Below the pieces are notes generated by a model. The model did not search any database, was not told where the DNA came from, and saw nothing but the letters and a program-made list of their open reading frames with translations. This document shows, in pieces, positions 10,441 to 21,780 of a stretch of DNA of 64,000 nt. Every line of letters begins with the position of its first letter. Within the stretch, counting starts at the first letter, position 1. This stretch comes from Bryoerythrophyllum caledonicum (taxonomy: Eukaryota; Streptophyta; Bryopsida; Pottiales; Pottiaceae): the NCBI GenBank assembly GCA_963971425.1, contig OZ020519.1, positions 13,470,028 to 13,534,027 on the forward strand. The letters run 5' to 3'. The translations under genes were made by a program, and so were the position numbers.

Positions 10441-11420
10441 TTTACTATTACCTCCAAAATCCAAGCAATTTGTAAATCTATTGCCTTTCTTTTTACTTTC
10501 GGAAACAACTACTTTCCAAAATTCAATCCGGATCCATCCTCTTCCGAATCCAGTTCTCAATGAAACGATTTGATGTACTCCTATTTTATCCTCAGGGTGT
10601 CCACTATTGATCTTTTAAGGGGTAGGGACTTCACCACTTGTACTCTTCTATATCTAAAACAACAAAATAAAGGCCGGTACTTAAATGTTGCAACAAAAGA
10701 GAACTTGTGTGCTCTCACAACTTTCTGGATGGCCTATCCAAGAAGCAGGTCACTCAGAACTTGGTCACTTTTCTCCACTACAACAATAGATAAGGAACAT
10801 TCAAAATTGACAGAGTGGGGGAGGAGGGGCATTCACTAATTGTTAGACTGATCCTGTAGTTGGTAGACTTTCCGAGGAATGGAGATTCTTCCGCTGGTGG
10901 CCACTTAACTCCGCACGGAATTACCCTTGATTTTGGAACCTCACCCTCACCACTTGCAATTGGATTACCGTTCCAGTAGTTTAAAAGCACTAATGCACAA
11001 GTCTTCACTCACAGATCTAACTCTGTTGCAAACACGACCCTCATATTCTGACCTTCACACGCCTCAAATTTGGATTCCTCCTATCCCGGTCCTTCTTGCT
11101 CATCAACACGCAAATGTGCACAACATCACAACTGCTCAAAACATAAGTAGTCTAAATGTCCACTCAATGACTCAGATTAAGAAAAGAATGATATAAAAAC
11201 ATGAAAGTACACAAGGAGGGAATGGAGACCTTAGCCCCGCACTCGCCTTAAAATCAAAAGCAAAAAGCAAAAAGGGCTACCCGAAAATCTAGGCAACTAC
11301 ACAAAAACCACCAGGGCAACTCAAAGTCAAATTCTGCTTTCAAGACCACTAGTCACATGTTACTTGCATTACCACAAGGCGTCCTCACTAGACTGCCAAG
11401 CCATCTAGAAAGGTCAAAAA
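10441..11420. other. Intergenic stretch with no supported gene
   Basis: Short frames on both strands overlap each other (for example 10570-10839 and 10778-11008) without recognisable motifs. No repeat match to the other element families in the window was seen. The last ~200 bases lie just past the stop codon of the PPR gene and may hold its 3' UTR. Confidence 0.4.
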
Positions 11421-11426
11421 TGCCAA

Positions 11427-13109
11427 TTACGATATGAAGGGTTCATCTTGAACAACCAGTAGGACAAGATAGTGGAGAACCTTTTCAGCTGCGGCGATGT
11501 TCTGGTATTCAGAATAATACTTTATGAGAGTATTAAACTTGTCGAGGTCGTTCGTCCCCTCCTGCTCTAATTGAGCTAGCACTTTTTCCATCAACGCATT
11601 ATTTTCAGAATTAGGGACACGCCCTACAATCTCCACCACCTTCATGAATGTGTATTGTGTGTGCTGGTACCCCTCCTGTGCGTCGGCCCACTGGAAAAAA
11701 CGCCAAGCCAACGCAGCGTTCGTTTGCAGTTCCTTGAGAACGTTCATCACGTACGGTGGTTTCAGTTTCCTGCCAACCTGTTCAAGTATTGCATCAGTCT
11801 CCGGTCCCCACACTCTAAGCCTCTTGGCGAGTTGTTTTGGCTTTGGATGCCAAGGAGGAACCACAGGCTCATCTCCAGAAACACTCTCATGATTTTCAGT
11901 AGGAATTAGATACTCGGACCCTAATTTTAAAAGCACTTTATGCTCATCCACACCAGAAAGTAACTGCTCAGCTTCCTCGGTCATTCCTAAGCCCTCCAAC
12001 GAGCGGGCCACTGTTTTCCGCTGTTCTAGTGAGGTTCCTAAACCACTCTCTTTCATAGCCCTAAACAACGCCAACACTTTCTCAAGATTACCAGCCTTAA
12101 AGTGGGCTCCAATGAGCAGACTATAGGTGACACTATTAGGTTTGCAATCCACCTCCCCTAGCTTGTCGAAGAGCTCAGTCGCCACTTCAAGCTTCCCAGC
12201 TTCGACAAGGCTATGAATCAGAACCGTGTATGTATAGATATTAGGCCGACACCGGCTATCCTGCATTTCTTGGTAAACTTCCATAGCCTCATGAGGGCAC
12301 TTCCCTTTCGCAAGTGCATCGATATAAGTTGTGTATGTGACCACATTCGGTCTCACAGACTTCTCTTTCATCTGTTTCCAAATCCTTCGAACCATATTTA
12401 AGTCCATCGCTTGTCGATACCAATGCATCAAAGATGTATAAGTCACGACACTCAACTCGAGCCCTTCCTGATGCATCTCCTCCACCAAGCTCCCCATGGC
12501 TGGATAATCTTTGGCCTTTCCAAACAGATCAATCATGGCCGAGTATGTGTACACATTGTGCCGGTAGCCTCCCTGCGTTTTTACCCAATTGAAAAACTGC
12601 CAGGCCGCGTCAGCACGAATGTTGTTTTTCAGCACCCCGCACACAATGAAGGGGTTCCAAGGCACCTCTATCTTTGCTAACTCTATAGGAGTACTGCTAG
12701 TCCATTTCCTCAGCATCCTACTAATTTTGCTAGAGGTTTGATCTTTAGGCTTCATTCCACGAAGGAAATGCTTCTTAGCCCACGTGGCACCAGAATCAGT
12801 ATTACCAACATCCACACCAGACGAGAAGAATTTTCTGTCAATACAAGTAGGGACCCGAAAACTATGTCTAAACTCTTGTCTGGATACATTTCTCGACAAT
12901 TTCCCTTCTAACCCTAAAGCGAAATGATAATCAGGAATTTCTACACTAGATGAATCCGTTGAAACGGTAGCACAATCTGCTGTAATTTCAAAGCTCCTGC
13001 CACTGTTTTTAGGAAGAGCACAGACTCCAGAATCAAGCACCGGTATACATTCTGCAAAAACTTGAGAGATCGGGCGTCGCTTCTTGATGAAAATGCCCCT
13101 TGATGCCAT
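11427..13109 (-). CDS. P-class pentatricopeptide repeat protein
   Basis: A single uninterrupted frame of 560 residues, typical of intron-poor PPR genes. PPR proteins bind organelle RNA base by base to steer processing, stability or translation. Five consecutive 35-residue PPR motifs occupy residues 185-359; each opens with a V/I/S-x-T-Y type helix A (VYTYSAMIDLF, VVTYTSLMHWY, VVTYTTYIDAL, IYTYTVLIHSL, SVTYSLLIGAH). The residue pairs at positions 5 and 35 are S/S, T/N, T/N, T/N and S/S. A second block (about 430-550) begins with AAWRFFQWADAQEGYQH, echoing DAAWQFFNWVKTQGGYRH before motif 1, but carries only one or two weak repeats. There is no E, DYW or SMR domain. The N-terminus (MASRGIFIKKRRP) is basic and lacks early acids, compatible with an organelle transit peptide. 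It is the best supported intact gene here. Confidence 0.93.
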   Translation of the reverse strand: MASRGIFIKKRRPISQVFAECIPVLDSGVCALPKNSGRSFEITADCATVSTDSSSVEIPDYHFALGLEGKLSRNVSRQEFRHSFRVPTCIDRKFFSSGVDVGNTDSGATWAKKHFLRGMKPKDQTSSKISRMLRKWTSSTPIELAKIEVPWNPFIVCGVLKNNIRADAAWQFFNWVKTQGGYRHNVYTYSAMIDLFGKAKDYPAMGSLVEEMHQEGLELSVVTYTSLMHWYRQAMDLNMVRRIWKQMKEKSVRPNVVTYTTYIDALAKGKCPHEAMEVYQEMQDSRCRPNIYTYTVLIHSLVEAGKLEVATELFDKLGEVDCKPNSVTYSLLIGAHFKAGNLEKVLALFRAMKESGLGTSLEQRKTVARSLEGLGMTEEAEQLLSGVDEHKVLLKLGSEYLIPTENHESVSGDEPVVPPWHPKPKQLAKRLRVWGPETDAILEQVGRKLKPPYVMNVLKELQTNAALAWRFFQWADAQEGYQHTQYTFMKVVEIVGRVPNSENNALMEKVLAQLEQEGTNDLDKFNTLIKYYSEYQNIAAAEKVLHYLVLLVVQDEPFIS

Positions 13110-13596
13110 TGTGAATCAATTGGAACAAAATACGCCAACGATGCAATCGCCTCTTTTCTCCAGATATCGATTCCAACACCATGTGTATACCTTATGCTGA
13201 CCATAAGGTAGGGACACCCAAAATCGCCAGTAACCCAATGTCGCCAGCGCCACTTGATCACCTGGGGTACATCCCTTAATCAATATATCTATTATACAAA
13301 AAGGGATTTCATTACATATACCAATAAATCTCCCAATATACTTTGAACCTTCATATCATTTACGAAGCTCCACCCAAACAACCTCATCAAAATTCAAATC
13401 TCACCAAAATCTCACCAAATCTCAAAACTCTCACAAATCTCACTCCAAAATCAAACACCAAGCATACAATCCAGTATCACAAACCTGTGCAACGAAGTCG
13501 GTGATAGTCACATCCGCATGACCCCGTTCTCGAGCTTGCGACACTCCATATGGAAACGGGCGCAGGAAGTCCTAATCAGAAACGCACTTGCTCCCT

Positions 13597-13605
13597 AAAC
13601 CCTAA
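13597..13605 (-). promoter_or_regulatory. Telobox
   Basis: AAACCCTAA on the + strand, about 490 bp upstream of the PPR start codon. Matches the plant telobox core. Function here is inferred from position. Confidence 0.4.
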
Positions 13606-14380
13606 CTAACGTCCGAAATAGCCAAGATTCACAAATCACCGACATCGCAATGCGCAGATCGTCAACCACAAATACACAACCAATTGAAAAACCAAATGCG
13701 TGTGGAGAATAATAAGTACAAAGGCGCGAGCTAAAGAATGGGTTTAAGGGTTGCAACCAGCTTTGCCTTGTTAGGAATGCCTTGCTCCGCCCCTGTGGGA
13801 ACTTCAAGTTTGGCATTAAACGGGGAACGGCGGGGATGGAGAACGGAAGGGGTCGAAGGATGTGGACATACGGTATCCAATATAACACATTCTATGGTGC
13901 GCCGAAATCCCACTTTCATTGACCAACAAGGACATACAAACATTTGACCAAAATGTGCCGCGCCCTGTGCCAGTAACAAGTAACAAGAGAAGACAAGAAA
14001 TTCGGCTTTCACGATACAAGAATCACCCCATGCACGGAACGGGAAAACCGACGAAACCCAAGCTTCAAGGAATGAAACAATTACTTGGCGCTGCAAGGTC
14101 ACAAACAGACAGATCGAGCAACAAAGACAAAGTGAAAGAGAAGTCCTCGCAGAAACATGGCGGGCAAGTTCGGAGTTCTACAGTTAGGTCCCCACGCCCC
14201 ACCCGACTCTAGCTCTGAATTCTTTCGTAACCATTCTGAACTTCCACTATTCTCGACCAATTCTTAGCCTCCGATGAATTGCTCATACGCATCCATTCCC
14301 ACAAGCCGCCATCAGCAGCGACAACATGTGCCCTCACCCGATCAATCGCAAACTCTCAGGGCAGGGACTGACCGAGCGCT

Positions 14381-14393
14381 AAACCCTAAACCC
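14381..14393 (-). promoter_or_regulatory. Double telobox
   Basis: AAACCCTAAACCC on the + strand (TTAGGGTTTAG read from the PPR strand), about 1.27 kb upstream of the PPR ATG. Two overlapping telobox cores. Not a telomere: the repeat is under two units long. Confidence 0.4.
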
Positions 14394-14631
14394 TTGCTGT
14401 CTGTTTCATCAGACCTTGAGAAACGCACTTAAAGACCTGCATTCGACTCTTCAGCAAGGACTCTAGGGTTACCAAAGGCCATTTCAATTGATCTTAGGGT
14501 GAAAAATATTATTCAGTTGAAGCCATAATGAGTGGAAATCACTTAATGTGTTGATAAGAAAATTAACTAAATTGAAAAAAAAAAGTTCACAAATGATCTA
14601 CTTAAATTGACTCAAAAATTGAAATGAATAA

Positions 14632-14653
14632 ATGTTGGTCCTTTAGGGGCTAA
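14632..14653 (+). mobile_element. TTAA-family right-end remnant
   Basis: Reads atgttggtcctttaggggct followed by aa, the same text as the right end of element B (4089-4110) with one change in the TTAA. No matching interior was seen upstream, so only a terminal stub is left. Confidence 0.5.
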
Positions 14654-14659
14654 TGAAAT

Positions 14660-17340
14660 GAAGAATACTTTGCCCTTTTTTAGGCATTGAAAATGCAATA
14701 AAGAAGTAAATTAGAGAAGATGCACTAGAATTATACAATTAAAGAAGACATCAAGCAAATACTTGTGATGAAGGAAAATTTGGCATTAACAACAAATAAT
14801 ATTTCCTATTCAATATTTTTTCCACAATATAGCAACCATTTTGTAAGAACCCCAAAGACACCGTACATCCAATGCTTAATAATGTTATGTTCCTTGATTT
14901 ATTTTGAGATTTACACTGGAAAATAGGATGCCGAAAATGATGAATTAAAATCATTCATATTGTTAACCTTGAAAAAAAATTACAAACCTTTATTTAAGAG
15001 AATAAACAAAAATTCTATTTCAATGATTAAATTTTGGTATGATAGGATGTATAATGAAGTTATAAAATTGATAAATTTACTTAACATACAAAAATTTCAT
15101 GTGAAAATATATGTAAAAAAATGTAGACATAATTAGGTCTGCTTGTTTTGTTTTGTTTTTTGCACAATTACAATTCACATTTATAAAGGACCATCAATAC
15201 CATCCAATAGTTTCTTATTGTGCATTTTTAGAAACCCTAAATGAAAAATGACTTCAAAGAGGATAAATTAGATAGGTAGGTACCAACACCAACTTGTTAC
15301 CACAAATATCATAAAAATCTATTATGTAACCAATTCACATGTAGTTTTGTTAAACTTTTTGGGCGTATGGTTATAAAAGTTGGAAGTCTCCATTGTCATC
15401 AATAAATTATAGAGTAATTGAATATTTAAATATGATGCTTTAGATATGTAACTCTTATATTTTACATGTGATTACTTTCAACAATTGGAATGCAATTTAA
15501 TGCAATTTTAAATACTGTTAAATTCATTTTATTTGAAGAAACTTTTCCATATTTGTTTAGAACATTGTAAAAACAAATTTTTACAAGAAAACAAAAAACT
15601 ACTAAACTCTTGAAGTATTTTGATGCATTTTGGCAAGAAGTCTATTCTAATCTATCTTTTATGTAAACAATGTTAAAATCTTGAATCTCTTTCTTATTTT
15701 GGTAGACTCAACCACAAGATTTTTATATTCTATAAGCCTAACTACTATTTTTTGGCAACACAACAATTTTAGATAGGCATGTATTAATGGAGATTTCTTT
15801 ATATTTTGCCTAAAACTTCAAAAAGTCATGGACAAGAAATACCTTTTATGCACAATTTTTTTTTAATTAATTTTTAAAAAAAGAATAGAAGACATATTAT
15901 GATTATAGTTTAGTATTCAACATAGGGAGTCTTGGCAAGGTAGTCTATATTACATTAGAAATTATCAAAATCTATCTAATAGAGATAGGCAGGTAGGTTT
16001 TGCCTATTATTTCAATATTGGATTTAGGTTGGAGTGATTTCTTGAAACTATTGTCCCTTTCAATGGAGGCATAGAGTTTGATACATGACTGTACACTTCT
16101 TACAATTACAAGAAATGAGAATTCATAATTGGCACTCCAAACCTAAATTCATTGGTACAATAGTTGCAGCCAAAATTCTCTTATAAGTCCTAAGAAACAA
16201 TCAAATTAGAAATTTACAACAAAAATCATACAACACTTGAATTAAAAATTGTAATTTCTTCCAAAATTAGTGAATTGCCATAATAGATACATCTCCATTT
16301 TTACTACAAACTACAAAGCAAATTGCACAAAGCAAAAGAGGAAAAGAAGCAGAGGAGGCAAAGGTTGCAAAGGATACAATAAGTGCAAACTTCAACTAGT
16401 GTAAGGTAACTACACCTAAAATGGAACACTCCCCCAAATTGACCCCTACTTTGGAATGGAACCTAAATAGGGAGGATACTCAAAATGGTGCGCATTAGGA
16501 TAAGTGTGAGGTGGAGTTATGTGCCATTTTGAGTAGTATGTAGCTCTATTTATAGTATTGAGGAGGTGGCGATCTTACAAGTAGTCAAATTTGGGTATAT
16601 TTTTTGTTGTTTTCACTTCTTCTTTATGACATGTTTTGATCCTAATAGTGTCATTCTTCATGTGCATCAAATGGATTTTGGCATCACCTACATGACACTT
16701 TTAGCACCCTACACCTTGCATCTTTGAAAATTTGTAACCATTTCACAATGTGTCCAAAAATTATGGAACCACTTGCGTTTTGATTCATAGTCCTTCACCA
16801 ATGCATGAAAATTATTGTTCATTTTAGAGAGCATATTGGTTATGCCACAAAGCTTATTTGTGCAATTTTAGGTATAGTTATATTAGAAGACTAGAAACAT
16901 TGCCACCAATTGGGTGTAATGTGTGATTTTGTCCTTGTCGTGCATTTTTAACTGCTAATGGCTCCACACTAGCATCCCATCACGCTATATGTTCTTGTGT
17001 TTGCCTCATTAGATACACATTTCCACGGCAAGGGAGGGTCTTTGTAGAGGGTAGTATTACATCTTACATTATCTGAGTCAACATAGACTATTCTCTTTAT
17101 GGGTGCAGACGTGGAAACTACAGAGGATGGAGGGAGGCATGCAAAGAAAGGGAAAAACTTTTGTTAGGCGGAAGAGAAGCAATTGTATTTACACAATTTC
17201 ACACATTTCACTTCACAGGACCCAAATTAAGGGATGGGATAGAAGAGTGGGAATTTTTGAAGACACATCACACTACAAAGCAAACAAGCCAATGGGTGGA
17301 GGCTTCCAGCCGGGTATTTTTGTAGTCCCTAAGACTTTCT
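14660..17340. other. AT-rich intergenic DNA, nothing recognised
   Basis: About 2.7 kb of AT-rich sequence. No frame longer than about 80 codons carries a motif, and no terminal inverted repeats were recognised. The stretch 16400-16560 has an inverted-looking pair (tactcaaaatggtgcg and gtgccattttgagtag), possibly part of an undefined foldback element. Confidence 0.4.
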
Positions 17341-17350
17341 AAAATAAAAG

Positions 17351-18105
17351 AACATTAGATTTTTTTGGCAGTTTTAGAAGACTGCGGGTTTTTAGACTAT
17401 GGGAACGCATAGGAAACGCACAAGGAACTTTAGGAATGCTGTGCTAATGTGGTCGAGAGACTGCCACGTCATTTTGAAAAAAAGAATACATCTGTTTTCA
17501 ATTTTTTTTTTGGAAATTTGAAAAATCAGACTAGTTGATAGTATTGGGATCAAATCTGGGAACAACCCTGAAACAGTCTTCTACAAGGGCTGAAAAACAT
17601 CTAATGACTTACATACTAGGATATTCAATTACAAACATAGTTCTACTACATATCCTTCAAATATATGGAAATGCTTTGGAACCAAGTGTTCACAATGCAT
17701 ACACCATATATTTTTGAAGAGTGAAAAATTAAAAAAAATAAACTAATTTTGAATTTTCTTTACATCCATTTTTAATTTTTTGTAATTTTCAAATTTTTTC
17801 TTCAAAATTTGAATAATCAGACCAACAATGGCTAGTTCACAACATTGGGAACAGATCTAGGAAATAGCCACAAAACAATCTTCTACAGGGTTGGAAAACA
17901 TCTAATGGCTTTTATTTTTAAAAGATAAAGCTATTGTTTTTAAAAGACTAATGTAAAAGACTACTTTCACTCTCTTAAAGAAAATTTCAAAATGATGTGG
18001 CAGTCTTTCAACCACATCAATGTCTTAAATGGAAGTTCCCTGCACGTTCCCAGAGTTTGGGAACACGCAATCTGGCTTCTAAAGGCCCAAAAAACATCTA
18101 ATGTT
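17351..18105. mobile_element. Long-TIR foldback element (MULE-like MITE?)
   Basis: The two ends are inverted copies over roughly 140 bp. Left: aacattagatttttttggca, then tagactatgggaacg and gagactgccacgtcattttg. Right: its reverse complement, with tgatgtggcagtctttcaac, cgttcccagagtttgggaac and acatctaatgtt. The short interior repeats phrases such as 'ttctacaagggctgaaaaac/ttctacagggttggaaaaca'. Long TIRs with little coding capacity suggest a Mutator-like MITE, but I see no clear 9-bp target duplication. Confidence 0.65.
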
Positions 18106-19045
18106 TATATCTTTTACAAACAAAAGCTTTATCCTTTACATTGTGATGTAAGCTATACTTGTTTATACTTTTAGGATCTCTAATTTTATGTTTGTATGAA
18201 TTCTTATATAAACATATATTCTTATGTATATTGTCTTTCATTTTTTCCACCCTTTACAGATATATGGTGTGTGCATTGCGAACAATTGGTTCCAAAGCAT
18301 CCTTGTGAGCATATACAAATTAAGTTTTGACAATTTGCCATGTGTAGTATAAAAAAGGATTCAATGATAAACTATATTTATATAGGCTAATTGTTGGAAC
18401 AAGGGGATTTAAAATGCTACAACTAGTTTGGATAGGAAAAGAAGCAAATTATTTTTATGTTGGTTAAAATTGAATAGCCATTGTCTTTTGGGATAGCTTA
18501 TAGTTTGGACAATTTGTCATTTTGTCTCTCATTTTCTTGGTATTCTTTTGATAATGTAAGAAATTGTTTTTTGGACCTTTGAGATAAAATGGTGAACTCC
18601 TTCAAATATAAATTTTTTCCTTAATAATTTGTCTTTTGCTTCAATATATTTGTAAATTGCTTCAAATCCAAGGATTGGATTTATGTTGTAAGTGTTTTTA
18701 ACATATTGACATATTAATTGTATGATTGAATCAATTGTTCCTATTCCATTATAAAATTCCTTGTAAATGAACCGCTTTGCAACTATGCTACAATAAAAGT
18801 GATAGACCATTAGGGTTGTTACTTTTTGGCTTAACAATCTCCACTTTCTTTGAAGATTTTACAATCATTGGAAAAATATGTATTATCTAAATTCTGTTTT
18901 CCATTTTTATTAGTTTATTGTTTTTAATTTTTCACCCTTCAAAAATATATGGTGTATGCAATGTGAACACTTGGTTTCAAAGCATCCCCATATATTTGAA
19001 GGATATGTAGTAGAACTATGTTTGTAATTGAGTGTCCTAACTAGT
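18106..19045. repeat. Partial copies of the 17.6-kb element interior
   Basis: Positions 18925-19045 and 19767-19785 are the reverse complement of 17600-17720 (atatatggtgtatgcaatgt, gaaggatatgtagtagaact, gtttgtaattgagtgtccta). Positions 18258-18300 hold a further copy of the first part. No gene is supported here; the frame at 18529-18837 (-) has no recognisable motif. Confidence 0.55.
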
Positions 19046-19047
19046 GA

Positions 19048-19766
19048 TTGCAAGAAACACTTGTCCTTTTTTGTGTCCCCTTGCCCTTGGACAAATGTTT
19101 TTTTGCTTATAACTTTCGCATAATTTGTCTTTTTTGGCATGAGATTTACAATGAAGGTACATACAATAGTTTTAGAAATTGGATAATTTTTTCATAATTT
19201 TTAAAATAATTTTATTATTATTAAACTGCCCCCAATTGGATGTCTACTTTGGCCGTTTTGGGGGGTTTTTAGTCCTATTTTTGATCCAAAAATGCGAATT
19301 TGAAGCTAAAAATTGTCATACAAGGACATCTAATAAAATTACACTTAACCACCAAATATTTAAAAAAAATAATATACTGTCCACCTTCCACATGTGCTCA
19401 AAGTGCACTACCTTTGCACGGGTGTAGAGAACACAACTCTTTTTTCCTTGTAATGAAAATGGTAGAGATGGAGCACCTTTATGTTAGAAAAATTAAAATT
19501 TTTCATTTAAAAAAAAAAAAAAAATTACTATTTTTTTAAGAATTAAATTCCAAAGTGCCTATTTTCTAGCCTTTTTCAACACTCTTTGACCATGCGTAAT
19601 TTTTATAGATAAATTTTTTGAGGTCTAAATTTTTGGAGACTTTAGTTTTTCAATGTTTTACTAATCATCCATATTTTATTTCATTTTTATAAATTTTATA
19701 TAAAAAATCACAGTACTCCAGTACTAAAGCCGTTTTGAGCCCAAACCGGCAAGTGTTTCTTGCAAC
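19048..19766. mobile_element. TTGCAAGAAACAC-family element, copy 2
   Basis: Left end ATTGCAAGAAACACTTGTCC near 19048, right end CAAGTGTTTCTTGCAAC ending near 19766; about 719 bp, non-coding. It interrupts a copy of the 17.6-kb repeat: the text on both sides (gtaattgagtgtccta and ctagtatgtaag) is continuous as gtaattgaatatcctagtat in the uninterrupted, inverted copy at 17617-17640. CTAGT occurs at both borders. Confidence 0.82.
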
Positions 19767-19769
19767 AAC

Positions 19770-20240
19770 CCTAGTATGTAAGTTTCTTTTCCTTTTAGAA
19801 AATCACAGAGATTACAGAATTATCCAATACCATAATTACTAAAATTTCCTTAAAATATTCAAAAGTATAGTATGGATGATGATCTATTTTTTTTAAGGGC
19901 ATAAATGTAAGATTCTTTTTTTTCATAATGGAATCACATTGAAAAGGCTTGAATAGTTTGTAGTTAAACATACAAGAAAATTTTAGCTTAAAGTATAGTT
20001 GGTAAAAATCATTCCGATCATGAATATCATAAATGTAACTTTTATTTAAGGTGAGAAAATTTTGGAGTCAAATGAAATTTATAAAGAACTTGAAAGTAAA
20101 ATCCATCAATACATGTTTTGACCTTTAAGTGGTCAATCAAATCACTCCTCAATGCAAAATGCCTACTTGTATGCTTAATCTCTGCCATACCATAAATGAA
20201 TTGCCAATTCATTTGTCTTTGTACATGTGAAATGATGTTT
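19770..20240. other. AT-rich intergenic DNA
   Basis: No gene or element ends recognised between the copy-2 element and the MITE at 20244. Confidence 0.4.
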
Positions 20241-20243
20241 AAA

Positions 20244-20494
20244 GGTCTTATTCGTTAAAATGAGACAATCTACACATTTTGAGACTTCAACCCTAAACAA
20301 TTAAAGTACTTTTATTGTCGAGTCGATGATACATAATCTATGCAACTCTTGGGCAATCAAAGGTTTTTATATATATAAATTTACTAAAGTTTCAAATTAC
20401 CAAATAGTCTCAAAATTGAATAGTTATAATGATTTATCTTCAAGTCAATGATAAAATTGAGACTACACTTTGTCTCATTTTAACAAATAAGGCC
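20244..20494. mobile_element. Tourist-like MITE
   Basis: A 251-bp element with inverted ends of about 38 bp: left GGTCTTATTCGTTAAAATGA, right (inverted) GGCCTTATTTGTTAAAATGA, continuing GACAA and an AGTCTCAA/TTTTGAG stretch. The GGCCTTATTTGTT end is of the type seen in Tourist/Harbinger MITEs. It lies directly beside a decayed Harbinger transposase. No clean 3-bp target duplication is visible, so family is tentative. Confidence 0.65.
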
Positions 20495-20534
20495 TTTTGG
20501 GGTCAAATAAAACCTCTAGTCCTAAACCTCTTTC

Positions 20535-21615
20535 ATTGTTAGTGACCATATTATGCATAATGCAATAGGCTAGCATTATGTCACTTATAATATCCTTAGT
20601 GACATGGATTTTTGCCAATTCCGAAATGAGCTTTTTAAACACCAAAATGATGTTTTACATCTTTCCAGATGACCTCTTGGACTATTTCAAAATGGGTCTT
20701 CTTCTCGTCTTGAGGTTCATGAATTGTTTGAACAAAGTAGCTCCACTTGGGATAAATCCCATCTACAAGTAAGTAGTACTACCTAGGGTAGGTGTGGCCA
20801 TTGACAATGAAGGAAAAATCATATCCCTTCCCATCAAAATGTCTTCAATCACAATAGACATGTCTAACACATTTAGATCATTGTTGCCTCCTAGCAAACC
20901 AAAAAATACATGCCATATTCATAAGGATTGGTCTGCAAGTGCCTCTAAGATAAGACTCTTTGTACCATCCTTGTCTTGAAACTACCCATGCCAAGCTACG
21001 GGATAGTTTTTCCACACCCAATGCATACAATCTAGAGAACCAAACATGCTTGGCTAACCCCTTGCTTTATTAATTGTACTTGATTGATAATGTCTAATTG
21101 GGTGGGCTTTATTCAAATATGTGGATTGAAAACAAGCTTGCAGTGACCTATAAAATCTTTTCACTAATTTCATTGTTGTGTTCTCCCCAATGTGGTAGTA
21201 CTTATTAAAGGCATCAACAGCAACTCCAAACATAAGCATATGCATAGCTACTGTGCATTTTTGCAACAAGACAAGTCCAAAGTACCTGCACAATTCTTCT
21301 TTTGAACAAAATATGGATCATGAGAACAAACGACATCTATAATTCTCACAAAAATTCTCTTTGCATACGGAAACAATGTCTAAACATCTTTGCACTAATT
21401 AAACACAGGGTGTTCAGCAAAATAGTCATGATAGATGCGTTGGTGACCTCTCTCAAAATTCCTATCAATAATTGGAGCTTTTCTTGGCCTGCTACCACCA
21501 GCCTTCACAACTTCACTCTATCTTCCTCATTAAAAAACTCTCCAAGTTGAGATACAAATATGGCCCAAACTTGCTCCTCGTCCTCATCATCTTCAAGCTC
21601 CACTTGTAAGTTTTG
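20535..21615 (-). pseudogene. ALP1-like PIF/Harbinger transposase, heavily decayed
   Basis: Reading the minus strand through several frames recovers the classic plant PIF/Pong transposase order. First comes APIIDRNFERGHQRIYHDYF with AEHPVF (near 21430-21480). The ORF at 21054-21293 follows, with LLQKCTVAMHMLMFGVAVDA and TYLN. Then FGSLDCMHWVWKNYPVAWHG near 21030, LADQSL.IWHVFFGLLGGNND and LNVLD near 20880, and SDIMLAYCIMHNMVTNNE near 20560. D of LDCMHW, and the usual NDLNVLD motif, are visible. Many stops and frameshifts break it, including a 27-bp duplication nearby at 21727. It is a different branch from the HARBI1-like transposase at 28.8 kb. Confidence 0.8.
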
Positions 21616-21726
21616 TTGCTTCTAAAGATTCATTGCACTGTCCAACAAAAACTAAACTCTGAAATTTGTAGCTCCAACAACAAGCCACATTATCCCCACA
21701 AAAGAACTCTTTGTCTCAAGGACAAC

Positions 21727-21780
21727 ATTCACGGTTCGATCTCAAGGAACACCATTCACGGTTCGATCTCAAGGAACACC
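21727..21780 (+). repeat. 27-bp tandem duplication
   Basis: Two head-to-tail copies of attcacggttcgatctcaag plus gaacacc, followed by a third partial unit (attcacaatt). The period is 27 bp, so nine-residue repeats appear in translation (IHGSISRNT twice). It lies just upstream of the ALP1-like remnant on its coding strand. Confidence 0.85.

Larger units (their letters stand above)
13110..14470 (-). promoter_or_regulatory. Upstream region of the PPR gene
   Basis: Less AT-rich than its surroundings and free of recognisable genes; small frames on both strands overlap and look like chance. Two telobox motifs (AAACCCTAA on +, TTAGGGTTT on the gene strand) lie at 13597-13605 and 14381-14393. Teloboxes are common near transcription starts of plant genes for translation and organelle functions. 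I infer promoter plus 5' leader, possibly with a leader intron; the exact start is not determinable. Confidence 0.5.

Noticed and set aside
11644..12680. Plus-strand frames opposite the PPR gene
   Set aside because: They are antisense shadows of an intact, motif-bearing frame.
13595..14212. Overlapping frames on both strands as small genes
   Set aside because: They overlap one another, carry no motif and lie in the presumed promoter/leader of the PPR gene.
14381..14393. AAACCCTAAACCC as an interstitial telomere
   Set aside because: Fewer than two full repeat units; a telobox near a gene is the simpler reading.
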